Of a stretch of 64,000 bases of DNA, positions 49,976 to 61,118 are shown piece by piece. The position numbers were made by a program, and so were the translations under genes. Source of the DNA: Vitis vinifera (Eukaryota > Streptophyta > Magnoliopsida > Vitales > Vitaceae); NCBI RefSeq assembly GCF_030704535.1, contig NC_081823.1, forward strand, positions 4,186,501 to 4,250,500. The letters are read 5' to 3'. Within the stretch, counting starts at the first letter, position 1. Every line of letters starts with the position of its first letter. Below the pieces are notes generated by a model. The model saw only the letters and a list, made by a program, of their open reading frames with translations, was not told the DNA's origin and ran no database searches.

Positions 49976-51370
49976 GCTATGAATGCCAAAACTGAGAAGC
50001 GATGATGGCTCTGAACGCCACACTGAAAATAGTGATGATGGCTCTGAACGCCAAACTGAAAATAGTGATGGCTCTGAACACCAAAACTAAAGAGCGATGA
50101 TGGCTCTGAACGCCAAAACTGAGAAGTGATGATGATGACTCTGAACGTCAAACTGAGAAGTGATAACGACTCTAAACGCCGAAACCGAGGAGGGGACTCT
50201 GAATGTCGATCTGAAAACCGATGATGACTCTGAACGCCGAAACTGAGAGAAGTAGTGATGATGGCTCTGAACACCGAAACTGAGAAGTGATAACGACTCT
50301 GAACGCCGAAACTGAGAGAAGTAGTGATGATGGCTCTGAACACCGAAGCTGAGAAGTGATAACGACTCTGAACGTCGAAACCGAGAACGCGACTCTGAAC
50401 GTCGATCTGAAAACCGATGACGACTCTGAACGCCGAAACAGAGAGAAGTAGTGATGATGGCTCTGAACACCGAAGCTGAGAAGTGATAACGACTCTGAAC
50501 GCCGAAACCGAGAACGCGACTCTGAACGTCGATCTGAAAACCGATGACGGCTCTGAACGCCGAAACTGAGAAGTGGTGATGGCTCTGAACGCCGAAGCTG
50601 AGAAGTGATAATGACTCTGAACGCCGAAACCGAGAACGCGACTCTGAACGTCGATCTGAAAACCGATGACGACTCTGAACGCCGAAACAGAGAGAAGTAG
50701 TGATGATGGCTCTGAACACCGAAGCTGAGAAGTGATAACGACTCTGAACGCCGAAACCGAGAACGCGACTCTGAACGTCGATCTGAAAACCGATGACGGC
50801 TCTGAACGCCGAAACTGAGAAGTGGTGATGGCTCTGAACGCCGAAGCTGAGAAGTGATAATGACTCTGAACGCCGAAACCGAGAACGCGACTCTGAACGT
50901 CGATCTGAAAACCGATGACGACTCTGAACACCGAAACAGAGAGAAGTGGTGATGGCTCTGAACGCCGAAACCGAGAACGCGACTCTGAACGTCGATCTGA
51001 AAACCGATGACGGCTCTGAACGCCGAAACCGAGGATGTGACTCTGAATGTCGATCTGAAAGTCGATGATGGCTCTGAACGCCGAAACTAAGAGAAGTAGT
51101 GATGATGGCTCTGAACACCGAAGCTGAGAAGTGATAACGACTCTGAACGCCGAAACCGAGAACGCGACTCTGAACGTCGATCTGAAAACCGATGACGACT
51201 CTGAACGCCGAAACTGAGAGAAGTAGTGATGATGGCTCTGAACACCGAAACTAAAAAGTGATGGTGATGACTCTGAACGTCAAACTGAGAAGTGGCTCTG
51301 AACACCGAACTGAAAAATGTGACATGATGACTCTGAATATCGTAAACCGTGAATGAACGGCGGCTCTGAA
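49976..51370. repeat. Tandem array II in the Tat 3' UTR with higher-order repeats
   Basis: Submonomers of about 32-42 bp centre on GGCTCTGAACGCCGAAACTG and AGAAGTGATGAT and are clearly related to array I. Submonomers combine into higher-order units of about 120-130 bp and about 250 bp (GAGAACGCGACTCTGAACGTC recurs at about 50,383, 50,510, 50,631, 50,760, 50,880). Two long overlapping minus-strand frames through it (343-346 codons) are by-products of the repeat. Confidence 0.9.
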
Positions 51371-53530
51371 CGCTAGACTGCAAGGAAACAATGTGGGGGA
51401 AATATGCCCCAGTGTGGCATGCCGCTGCAAATCTCAAACTGCTATAAATGGCTAAAAGGGGCTCTACGAGTCTCGAACGATGCACCACTAAGCGATCATG
51501 TCAATGAAGCGCTCAGGAACAACGGTCAGTGAGGCGAATACAATATATCTCGGCCGAGTGATGGAGACCGCGACGGACATGTGAGAGAACGATCGCCTCC
51601 ATGGCTAAATGAGGGAAATATGCCCCAGTATGGCATCAAATGTACTCGATCTGCCCTGATGACCCGAGAATAACACCATGGGGATGCATAAAAGGCCTGA
51701 TGTGTACCGCACTGAAATGATGACGTGGGGATCTAGGCACTCGACATAACCCCATCCGACTATATCAAAGGGTATGAATCTGGCTGAATGACTCAAAAGA
51801 GGCTCCTCGGAGTAGCCGGACAAAATGAGATCAAACATCGACCCGGCATGTATCTCATAACCGTGGATGATCATGTAAACCAGTGGGGATCTATAAATCT
51901 CGATCAAGATGGGGAATGTGCCCCAATGTGGCATCGAGAATGCAATACGTCGAAAAATCAGATGAGCTCAGGTCATCCATGCCTGGCTAGACGGCTCTCG
52001 ATAGGCTCCACTAAGGAATCATCGTGAGGATAGCAAATATATCATCATCTCTACATACATCTCGCCAAATAAGGCTAGGCACGCGACTCCCTCATGATCT
52101 GTAAATCTCATCCGAACCGAAATATGCCCCTGTATGGCGTCGAAATGTATGATAAGTCGGAGATCAGATAGCATGGAATCATCTATCCTCGAACATGTGA
52201 CCTCTGCGAAGATCCGTAAAACTCACCCAAAACGGAAATATGCCCCAGTATGGCATCAGGTGCGTGACAGGTCCGAAGAACAAATGTCATGAAATCATCC
52301 ATCATCGCACATGCGACCTCCATGAAAGTCCGTAAATCTCATCCGAAACGGAAAATATGCCCCAGTATGGGCATCAGATGCACGACAGGTCAGAAATCGA
52401 GCGACACGAAATCATCTGTCATCGAACATGTAACAATGGTCGTCCAAATCCATAACTGAATCATGCACACATGCCCAAAATGTACCTCCCAGGTGGAGAG
52501 GCATGATGGAATCCAAGTGTCGAGAAGTGCGGACCCGGCTGTGTGGATCTCAGAGGCTCCGTAAGATAAACGATCATGTCCACGTCTCGATGAGCATCCA
52601 GTAAGTGATGGTTGCGCAAGTCCGTGAGGATCCATGAACCTCTAAATGAAATGGGATATGCCCCAGTGTGGTACCAGAGGTATGATAGGTCAAAAATCAG
52701 GTGACACCAAATCAATCATCATCAAACTCACGATCCTGGTAATCCGAACACAACTGAATCAGACCTACACCTCAAAGAGGCGACTCCCAGAAGAAGAAGC
52801 ATGACAATATCTAAATGTCAACCAGATCTCAATCACCTGTCCGAGTAGAGGCTATCAAAGACGACATCTGATCCCACGGCCTCAGGGTGGTCTTAAGACA
52901 TGGGACGTAACGTAGGCTAAGGTGATAGGGTAATAGAAATGAAAGGAAACTAGGCCCAAATACCCGATGATTAGAAAACCATGCCCTCATATATGAAATG
53001 CAACATGTATAGTGAACCCCATGAGCCATGGACCTGAGGATGCCTAAAGTGAATATGATATCGATAAGGAGACAAATGAAACGGGATGAACTGATAGTGA
53101 TATGTGTAATGATGATGCGAAATGAGCATCGAACCTGAGATGGGTCGCTGTAAGGAGAGAATAAGATGCGAAGGGAATGAGATGAATCACAAGCAACGAT
53201 AAAAACGATGGCGATACAATGAATACGTGAAGAAAAGTGGTGATCGACCTAGATCAAACATGAAATGAAGTCACATCAATAATGAACGTAATGATGGAAA
53301 GGACAATGACTCGGAGTCCTTAGGAGAAGGTCACTCATCTCTCTCACAAATAGATATGACGAAGCAATACAAATAACATGGGATCTCAGAGAGCTCACAT
53401 ACGAACTCCCAATAACGAACATACTCGATAAAAATGACCCCCAGACATCGATATACATACCCAATGATCGAGAACACTATGCACATACACACATGTGCTA
53501 ATAATAGTAATAATGATTTTTTTTTCTTTT
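51371..53530. other. Tat 3' UTR with dispersed AAATATGCCCCAGTATGGCATC motifs
   Basis: Seven copies of the motif, each followed by ATCG-rich spacer: about 51,388, 51,608, 51,906, 52,120, 52,236, 52,357 and 52,648. Spacing is about 110-300 bp. No gene seen. Confidence 0.75.
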
Positions 53531-53531
53531 C

Positions 53532-53533
<2 letters not shown>

Positions 53534-53604
<71 letters not shown>
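53534..53604 (-). repeat. Long homopolymer: ~70 T (poly(A) in element sense)
   Basis: An almost pure T-run on the plus strand, preceded by TTTTTTCTTTTCTTTCTC. In the sense of the element it is a poly(A) tract about 560 bp beyond the pol stop codon. Confidence 0.9.
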
Positions 53605-53607
<3 letters not shown>

Positions 53608-54164
53608 TATATACAAATACGCGTACCCTGAACGTGAACAAATGAACCCCAAAGATGATATCGATAACAAATGAACATACCCCCAAGTGATAAGGCAACC
53701 CAAAACTCTCTCTAACGAGATGACCTTCTCAAACTAAGGATCTCTAAACCAATGTCCGTGAGATAGATGGTGGAAATGATGTGACTATCCTCCATGTGAT
53801 GAACTGAGGAGGCTCACCACTCAGGGTGGAGAGAATATGAGACAAACAAATAGTAGATAGGATAAAGAAGAAGAGATGAATAACACAACCAATAAGATGA
53901 GATGAAAATGCAGAGGTCCAGTGATAGGAAAAGATGATGAGAAAAACATGCCCCTAGGTCCAAGGCTCATGAAACTACCAAACAATGCATGCATACATTA
54001 AAGGGGCCCCTATCCCGGTGTGAAAATGTGAGCAAGGCGATAAGAAAGAAAGGCTATAATGCGCATGCGAGGCTCAATGGGCTAGCAACGGACTATGTAC
54101 CCAAAGGGAGTAACAAGGTAAATGGCTAACCGAAATGATGGCCACCCATCCTGCGACCATGGTC
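53605..54164. other. 3' UTR immediately downstream of gag-pol
   Basis: No domain or repeat recognised. Confidence 0.5.
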
Positions 54165-57100
54165 TCAAACATAGTACCTCTTTAGCTGATCCACATTGGT
54201 TGGCTCTGAGAATCGGTTTCCATCTAAATCCATCAACCATGCAGCGCCCTCTGGGGTCAACTCTCTGATGAAATAAGGTCCGCTCCAGTTGGGTCTGAAC
54301 TTCCCTCTAGGATCTCTGATCAATCCCCTGATGACTTTCAGAACTAAGTCACCTATCTGTAATGGTCTGGGCTTGACCCGCTTTTTGAAAGCGCGAGCCA
54401 TCTTCCTCTGATACGCACGAACATGGTCTGCTGCTCTCAATCTCCTCTCATCTAGGAGATTGAGCTGATCAAATCGAGCCTGAGCCCAATCTGCCTCGGG
54501 AATCTGCTGCTCTAGTGCTACTCTCAACGAACCCATCTCAATCTCAACGGGTAGCATCGCCTCCATGCCATATACCAAGGAGTAGGGTGTGGCGCCTGTA
54601 GAGGTGCGAAAAGAAGTCCGATAAGCCCACAATGCAAATGGGAGCTTCTCTGACCAATCCCGAGAAGTCTCGACCACCCTCCGTAATATCCTCTTGATAT
54701 TCTTATTCGCGGCCTCTACTGCCCCGTTCGTCTGCGGCCTGTACGCAGACGATCTATGATGCCGGATGCCGTATCTCTGTACTAAGGTGTCAACCTCTGC
54801 TCTGAAATGTACTCCTCTGTCTGAAATCAACTCATGAGGGACTCCATAGCGACAGATAATGTGTGATCTGATGAAACTAGCAACTCCAGACGATGTCAAT
54901 CTCGCATACGAAGCGGCCTCCACCCACTTGGTGAAGTAATCGATGGCGACCAGGATGAACTCATGACCACTGGAAGATTTCGGTGAAATCTTCCCGATGA
55001 TATCAATACCCCAGATGGAAAATGGCCATGGTGAAGTCAGTGCGTGCAGCTCGGAGGGCGGCACGTGAATGAGATCTCCGTGTATCTGACACTCGGGACA
55101 CCTCTGAACAAACTGGCAGCAATCTGTCTCCATGGTCAACCAGAAGTATCCTGTCCTCATGATCTTACGAGCCAACATATGTCCTCCCATATGTGGTCCG
55201 CAGACTCCCGCATGAACCTCTCTCATCACCCGATCGGCAGAGGCACGGTCCAAACACAATAATAGCATCCCGTCAGGTGATCGCCTGTACAGTGTCTCGC
55301 CGCAAATCACGAATCGAGTGGCCAACTGTCTCAATGCTCTCTTATCCTTGGCCGTGGCGGCCTCAGGATATATGCCGAGTCTCAAAAAGCGATATATGTC
55401 GTGATACCATGGCAAACCATCGTCTATCTCCATATCATCAATCAAACAACAATACGCAGGAGCAGATCTCGACTCAATCAACAAAGGGCGAACAGTGGCA
55501 TCAACGGGAATATCGATCATGGAAGCTAGAGTAGCTAAAGCATCAGCAAACTGGTTTTGCGCTCTAGGCAGATGTGTATATCTCAAACCCTCAAATCTCG
55601 CAACCAGTAGCTCCAAATACGCGTGGTAAGGCCTAAGCTTCACATCTCTAGTCTTCCACTCGCCTTGAATCTGTCTCAATACCAGATTGGAGTCACCAAA
55701 CACCTCCATCTGTCTAATCCCAAGCTCGAGAGCTGTCTCTAATCCCAAGATACAAGCCTCATACTCAACAATGTTGTTCGTGGCAGGGTGTCGATCCGAG
55801 AATGCCAAACGAACTGATCTGGGAATGTGATCACCGTGAGGGGATATCAACAAGACGCCTATCCCATATCCGGAATGGTTGGCCGCGCCATCAAAGTACA
55901 TGCGCCAACCTGACAGACTAGTCACAGCAGCGACATCCTCGTCTGGAAAATCATCGTCAATAGCTCTGGCATCAGAAACTGGTAATGAGGCTAGATGATC
56001 TGCTACAATGCTCCCTCTGATGGACTTCTGAGTGACATAATGGATGTCAAACTCAGTAAGAAGTACCAGCCATCTCATAAGGCGACCAACCAGAGCGGGT
56101 CTGTCAAACAAATATCTCAGAGGATCCAAGCGAGATATCAAATGCACGGAATACTCGGTCATGTAATGTCTCAATCGGCGAGTGGCCCAAACCAATGCCA
56201 AACAATAACGCTCAATCATGACATATCTCGTCTCGTAGTCTAACATCCTCTTACTCAGATAATAAATGGCTCGATCCTTGCCCGAATCATCGAGCTGAGC
56301 TAACATGCATCCCAAAGCCACGTTTGAGACAGACAAGTATAGGAGTAGAGGACGGCCTGGTGTAGGAGGCGCCAACACTGGAGGCGACAACAAGTACTCT
56401 CTGATCCTCTCAAATGCGCGCTGACACTGATCATCCCAAACAGTAGGTTGACTCTTCCTCAAGAGTCGGAAAATGGGCTCACAAATGTCTGTCAATCTGG
56501 CAATGAATCTGCTGATGTACTGAAGTCTGCCCAGGAAGCCTCTGACCTCCTTCTCGGTCCTCGGTGCAGGCATGTCAAGGATGGCTCTAATCTTGTCCGG
56601 ATCTACCTCTATGCCTCGCTCACTGACCATGTATCCCAAGAGTTTCCCAGAAGTCACTCCGAAAGTGCACTTCTTGGGATTCAGTCTCAATCTGAACTGT
56701 CTGATCCTCTCAAAGAACCTCTCCAAGGCAGCTAAGTGATCTGATCTACCTCGGGATTTCACTATCATGTCGTCTACATAAACCTCGACATCCCGATGCA
56801 TCATGTCATGGAAGAGGGTGGTCGCTGCTCTCTGATATGTGGCTCCTGCGTTCTTCAATCCGAATGGCATGACTCTATAGCAATAAGTGCCCCACTCGGT
56901 AATGAAGGACGTCTTCTCCATGTCCTCTGGAGCCATCAAGATCTGACTGTACCCTGAAAATCCGTCCATAAAGGACAACATCGAATGACCTGCCGTACTG
57001 TCAACTAGCATGTCGATGTGTGGAAGAGGAAAATCATCCTTAGGACTGGCCTTGTTGAGATCTCGGAAATCAACACAGACTCTCACCTTGCCGTCCTTCT

Positions 57101-60100
57101 TGGGAACAGGGACGACATTGGCCAGCCACTCCGGGTACTCAACCACTGATAAGAATCCTACACTAAGCTGCTTCTGGATCTCTTCTTTCACCTGCAAGCT
57201 CCAACGAGGGTGCAATCGTCTCAACTTCTGCTTAACCGGTCGGGCCTGGGGCAGAAGTGGCAAACGATGCTGGACGATAGATGGATCAAGGCCTGGCATG
57301 TCCTCATAGGACCATGCGAAAACATCCAAGTATGCTCTGAGCAACTGGATGAGGCTGTCCCTCTCATCTGTAGATAGATCTGACCCGATCCTCAACTCCC
57401 TAGGCTGATCTGTAGTGCCAAAATCAACAATCTCTGTGTCTCCTACAGCAGGTGAAACCCTCTGATCAACGGGATCCGAATCGGAAACAGAAGATGAGTC
57501 ATCATCTGAGTCATGCTGTGCAATCTCATCATCAATATCAAAAATCTGTGATGTGGGTGAAGATGGTGCAGATAAATCAATATCACAAGAGACAGGCAAA
57601 TACTCAAAAATGCTCAAATCCATAGATGGAACATCGGAAACGATGTCAGAACGGGAGACGAACCCCGACAGAACGTCAAATGAAAGAGGTGGGTCCACAG
57701 AGTCGGACGCTCCCTCAACAATGCCAACATGGCTATCAATCAAATCATAAAAAACTATAGGGTCCTCAACAGACTCCAGAGCAGGGGCAGTCAGGCTCTC
57801 CTCGGCAAGCTCGATGGCGGATACCCCGAAAAGATCGAATGATGAAGCAAGCCCAGGATGAACAGTCTCCTCAATCTGGCTCATGCTCAGGGCGAGCATC
57901 TCGTCGATGTACTCGTCGTGTGGGGCGGCTCCGTCCACTATGTCCCCGACCTCATCAAAGGTCCCATGCTCATCGGTCTCGTCCGGGAAGCAAAGCGTCA
58001 TAAGGCTAGTGCGATCTGGAGAAGAGGGAGCAATCAACACAGAAGTCGAAGGACCAGGGGCTCCGTCTCCCAATCGTAACTGCTGGACAAGGCGCTGAAG
58101 CTCAACCTCCTGGGTGGTACTAAGTCCGCCAATGATCACGTCTGCGCGGGTCAATGGCTCTGATGCCCTCACAAAGTAATCAGATAAGCTCATGGTGTAT
58201 GGGCGAAGAGGATAGTCGAAAGGTGTATGAGTCAGCCGAGAACTCACTCTCTCCTTGCGCAAGCGCGCCATATAGAGATAATCGGCCTCAGTGGGGATGA
58301 ACCCGAGTCCGAACGGTACGTCATGATCAGGGATGGCTATGAACTCGCTTGGTCCATGCTGACGTCTGCCCAACCCCATGCCGGGTAGATAGGACATGCT
58401 CCGCATAATATCGAGCACCACTGTGCTCCCATGCTGGTCAAAGGACATGGCCACAAAATCTCGGCAGAAATCCTCTATCTCTACGGTCTGCACCTCATCG
58501 AAGGTGAATCCAGTCAGAAAAAGATCATCATCAGTGTGACTAATCTCGAGCACAGGCTCGGCAGCAATGAACATGTCTCCCACAGACTGCACCACGACGA
58601 CCTGACCATCGTGAATAAACTTCACCTTCTGATGAAGGGAAGAAGGAATGGCCCCGGCTCGGTGGATCCATGGTCGGCCCAAAAGCAGGTTAAAGGATGT
58701 AGGAATCCTTAAAACCTGGAATATAGCGACAAAAGTGGCCGAACCGATCAGTAACTCGATCTCCAATGTACCCATGACCTCCCTCCGAGTACTGTCATAT
58801 GCGCGAACGGTCTGAGTAGAGGGACCGAAATCAGAAGGAGCGTATCCAAGGGCGATGGCAGTGGCAAGAGGACATACGTTCAGGGCCGAGCCATTGTCCA
58901 AAAGGACAGATGGGACTCGGCGGCCTGAACAACCGACAGATATGTAGAGCGGGCGAGTGTGGTCTGAGCCCTCCGGTGGCAAGTCATCATCGGAAAAGAC
59001 AATACAAGTGGCTCTGCCAGCCGTCATCATATGAATGAGTCCCTCGGGAGTGGTCGTGGTATCAACTCTGATCTGGCTCAGAGCTCGAGTCAGTGCATCC
59101 CGATGAGTACTGGAGGACGCTAAAAGGCTCCAGATAGAAATACGAGCCTGAGTGCTCTGCAACTGCCTCAAAATCTCGTCATCCTCTGCTCTGACCTCCT
59201 CCTGGGAAGCAGATGTACCCTCAACTGGCCTAGCTGCCGCGGGAGGTGGCTGTCGCATCACCCTACCCCCTCGGAGGATGTACTGGATATCCGGAGTCTG
59301 AGAAATATCAACATGCGGAGCTCGAACCTCCTCAACATCTGGGATCAGAATGTACGGCGCCTGAACGCTATAGCGTGTGAATGTCAAAGGCTCGGAAGTG
59401 GTAGTCTGTACAGACGCTGCCTCATGAAATAATCGGAATGGAGCAGGCATCTGTGGCTCTAGAGTCACCCCACTCGTCTCATAAATCCCAGCTGGCATGA
59501 TAGGCTCTGGGTCTGGATCATCCCAACTCAACATATGGACATGATCATCAGTCTCATCAAAGTCCAAGAAATGAATACCACCAGCTGGTGGAGGAACTGC
59601 ATGTGTGGTGTGGGTCGGCAACGGGTTTGTGGTCACACTCGGCTGGCCCAAGTGTACCAAACCCTGGTCTATCAGATCCTGAATAGCGTGCCTCAGAGCG
59701 GTGCATCGATCGGTCTCATGTCCAGGCCCCTGATGATAAGCACAGTGTAAATCCATCCTGAACTGAGCTGGAATCGGCTGAGGTAGTGGCCGAGGGGTGA
59801 GAGCAGTCAATAAACCAGCCTCCGTAAGCTTCCGAAGAGCCTGGCTCAACGGCATGCCTATCTGCGAGAACTGCCTCTGCGTCCTCAAAGCAAACGGAGC
59901 AGAAGCCTGCTGGGCTCCAGGTCGGGGATAAGGCGCCGCAGGTCTCGCGGTGAACTGAGCAGCGTAGCATGGCTGCCCTGTGGCTGTGTAGGAGACCGCG
60001 GGTCGCTCAATGCCCTGAGTGGCATAAGAAGGTAAAACCAATGTCTGCGGCATGTGTGTCTGATCATAAACCGGACGAGGTGTCCGTGGCCTGTACTGAT

Positions 60101-61118
60101 GAGATGCATAGGAAGAATGAGGCTCAGAAAACTGTGGGATCGACTGATGGCGTCTGAAAGGCCTCTGACTGGATGAACTGATAGCGCCAACCTCTGTCGG
60201 TCTCGGTCCTATGAATGGTTTCTTCCCCTTAACATCACTAGGGGAAGAATCTGCCCATAAACCTCTCGTGATGCCGTCCTCGACATCATACAAAGCCATA
60301 ACCAGAGACCCAAAATCTGTGAACGGGGCCCCAACCACATGTCTGGCGATCCTCGGCTGTAGGCTCCTCAAAACCATCTGAATCTGGTCTCTCTCTGATG
60401 GTCTATCCACTATCTCAGCTATCTTCCCGCGCCAGCGGGAAATGAAAGAAGAAACGGACTCCTCTGTCCTCTGCCTCAGAGCCTCGAGCTCTCTCCTCGA
60501 TACGTCTACAACAGTGTTAAACGAAAACTGTCGTAGGAACTCCTGGGCCAAGTCATCCCATGTACGGCGTCTCGAGGACTCCAGAGACGCAAACCAGCGC
60601 TGAGCCGCCCCACTCAGAGATAGGGGGAAAAGGGTGATCATCTGAGGCTCGTCTAGTCCATGAGCCCTCATCACGGTGCTATAAAGTCTGAGGTGGAGGC
60701 GCGGACAACCAATACCAGTGTACCTCTCAATATCTGGCATCCTGAACTTAGCCGGTAAACTGGCTACCGGCATACCCCCAAAGTCATCCCAAACGACGGA
60801 TCCATCTGACACTCTCATCTGTCTCATACACTGCTCGATGCGGTCCATGCGCGCATGCGTGTCATCAGCGACAACGGCCTGGGCGACTGCGGGTGGAGCG
60901 ATCTCAGAATGCCCGTGTAATACATATGGTGATGCCTGGTGCACTGAAGGAACGGGTGGGGGTGGTGGAGGTGGGTGTGAGTCATATGGCGTCTCATCCT
61001 GAACTGTCGGTGGTCTACCCTGCTGACCACTGATCTCCTGCCTGAGGCTAGCCAAAGCCTCCTGGATAGAAGCCATAGCGGCCGTGAACTGATCAACCGT
61101 GACAACCTGCTGATCCAT
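54165..61118 (-). CDS. Gag-Pol polyprotein of the Tat-lineage retrotransposon (2,317 aa, intact)
   Basis: One open frame. Gag: coiled N-terminus, capsid-like region 120-285 (LSGAAQRWFASL, FISRWRGKI), CX2HX5HX4C knuckle 459-472. Protease: LLDNGSALNV at 739-748, LLLGRPWIH at 811-819, then a G-patch-like YLPGMGLGRRQ (910-920). An acidic linker runs about 1050-1235. Reverse transcriptase about 1285-1495, with YVDD at 1447-1450. First RNase H about 1590-1700, where the usual first Asp is replaced (YLSVSNVALG). Second, archaeal-type RNase H about 1738-1868 (FDGAANHSGYG, E1785, D1809, D1859). Integrase: zinc residues H1969, H1976, C2007, C2010, catalytic D2039, D2100, E2135 with the usual 35-residue gap. 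No stop or shift, so it may be competent. Chosen start is the first Met (MDQQVVTVDQ). Confidence 0.97.
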   Translation of the reverse strand: MDQQVVTVDQFTAAMASIQEALASLRQEISGQQGRPPTVQDETPYDSHPPPPPPPVPSVHQASPYVLHGHSEIAPPAVAQAVVADDTHARMDRIEQCMRQMRVSDGSVVWDDFGGMPVASLPAKFRMPDIERYTGIGCPRLHLRLYSTVMRAHGLDEPQMITLFPLSLSGAAQRWFASLESSRRRTWDDLAQEFLRQFSFNTVVDVSRRELEALRQRTEESVSSFISRWRGKIAEIVDRPSERDQIQMVLRSLQPRIARHVVGAPFTDFGSLVMALYDVEDGITRGLWADSSPSDVKGKKPFIGPRPTEVGAISSSSQRPFRRHQSIPQFSEPHSSYASHQYRPRTPRPVYDQTHMPQTLVLPSYATQGIERPAVSYTATGQPCYAAQFTARPAAPYPRPGAQQASAPFALRTQRQFSQIGMPLSQALRKLTEAGLLTALTPRPLPQPIPAQFRMDLHCAYHQGPGHETDRCTALRHAIQDLIDQGLVHLGQPSVTTNPLPTHTTHAVPPPAGGIHFLDFDETDDHVHMLSWDDPDPEPIMPAGIYETSGVTLEPQMPAPFRLFHEAASVQTTTSEPLTFTRYSVQAPYILIPDVEEVRAPHVDISQTPDIQYILRGGRVMRQPPPAAARPVEGTSASQEEVRAEDDEILRQLQSTQARISIWSLLASSSTHRDALTRALSQIRVDTTTTPEGLIHMMTAGRATCIVFSDDDLPPEGSDHTRPLYISVGCSGRRVPSVLLDNGSALNVCPLATAIALGYAPSDFGPSTQTVRAYDSTRREVMGTLEIELLIGSATFVAIFQVLRIPTSFNLLLGRPWIHRAGAIPSSLHQKVKFIHDGQVVVVQSVGDMFIAAEPVLEISHTDDDLFLTGFTFDEVQTVEIEDFCRDFVAMSFDQHGSTVVLDIMRSMSYLPGMGLGRRQHGPSEFIAIPDHDVPFGLGFIPTEADYLYMARLRKERVSSRLTHTPFDYPLRPYTMSLSDYFVRASEPLTRADVIIGGLSTTQEVELQRLVQQLRLGDGAPGPSTSVLIAPSSPDRTSLMTLCFPDETDEHGTFDEVGDIVDGAAPHDEYIDEMLALSMSQIEETVHPGLASSFDLFGVSAIELAEESLTAPALESVEDPIVFYDLIDSHVGIVEGASDSVDPPLSFDVLSGFVSRSDIVSDVPSMDLSIFEYLPVSCDIDLSAPSSPTSQIFDIDDEIAQHDSDDDSSSVSDSDPVDQRVSPAVGDTEIVDFGTTDQPRELRIGSDLSTDERDSLIQLLRAYLDVFAWSYEDMPGLDPSIVQHRLPLLPQARPVKQKLRRLHPRWSLQVKEEIQKQLSVGFLSVVEYPEWLANVVPVPKKDGKVRVCVDFRDLNKASPKDDFPLPHIDMLVDSTAGHSMLSFMDGFSGYSQILMAPEDMEKTSFITEWGTYCYRVMPFGLKNAGATYQRAATTLFHDMMHRDVEVYVDDMIVKSRGRSDHLAALERFFERIRQFRLRLNPKKCTFGVTSGKLLGYMVSERGIEVDPDKIRAILDMPAPRTEKEVRGFLGRLQYISRFIARLTDICEPIFRLLRKSQPTVWDDQCQRAFERIREYLLSPPVLAPPTPGRPLLLYLSVSNVALGCMLAQLDDSGKDRAIYYLSKRMLDYETRYVMIERYCLALVWATRRLRHYMTEYSVHLISRLDPLRYLFDRPALVGRLMRWLVLLTEFDIHYVTQKSIRGSIVADHLASLPVSDARAIDDDFPDEDVAAVTSLSGWRMYFDGAANHSGYGIGVLLISPHGDHIPRSVRLAFSDRHPATNNIVEYEACILGLETALELGIRQMEVFGDSNLVLRQIQGEWKTRDVKLRPYHAYLELLVARFEGLRYTHLPRAQNQFADALATLASMIDIPVDATVRPLLIESRSAPAYCCLIDDMEIDDGLPWYHDIYRFLRLGIYPEAATAKDKRALRQLATRFVICGETLYRRSPDGMLLLCLDRASADRVMREVHAGVCGPHMGGHMLARKIMRTGYFWLTMETDCCQFVQRCPECQIHGDLIHVPPSELHALTSPWPFSIWGIDIIGKISPKSSSGHEFILVAIDYFTKWVEAASYARLTSSGVASFIRSHIICRYGVPHELISDRGVHFRAEVDTLVQRYGIRHHRSSAYRPQTNGAVEAANKNIKRILRRVVETSRDWSEKLPFALWAYRTSFRTSTGATPYSLVYGMEAMLPVEIEMGSLRVALEQQIPEADWAQARFDQLNLLDERRLRAADHVRAYQRKMARAFKKRVKPRPLQIGDLVLKVIRGLIRDPRGKFRPNWSGPYFIRELTPEGAAWLMDLDGNRFSEPTNVDQLKRYYV

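Noticed and set aside
48100..51370. CRISPR-like array
   Set aside because: Repeats are directly adjacent with no unique spacers, in a plant retrotransposon; it is a tandem satellite-type array.
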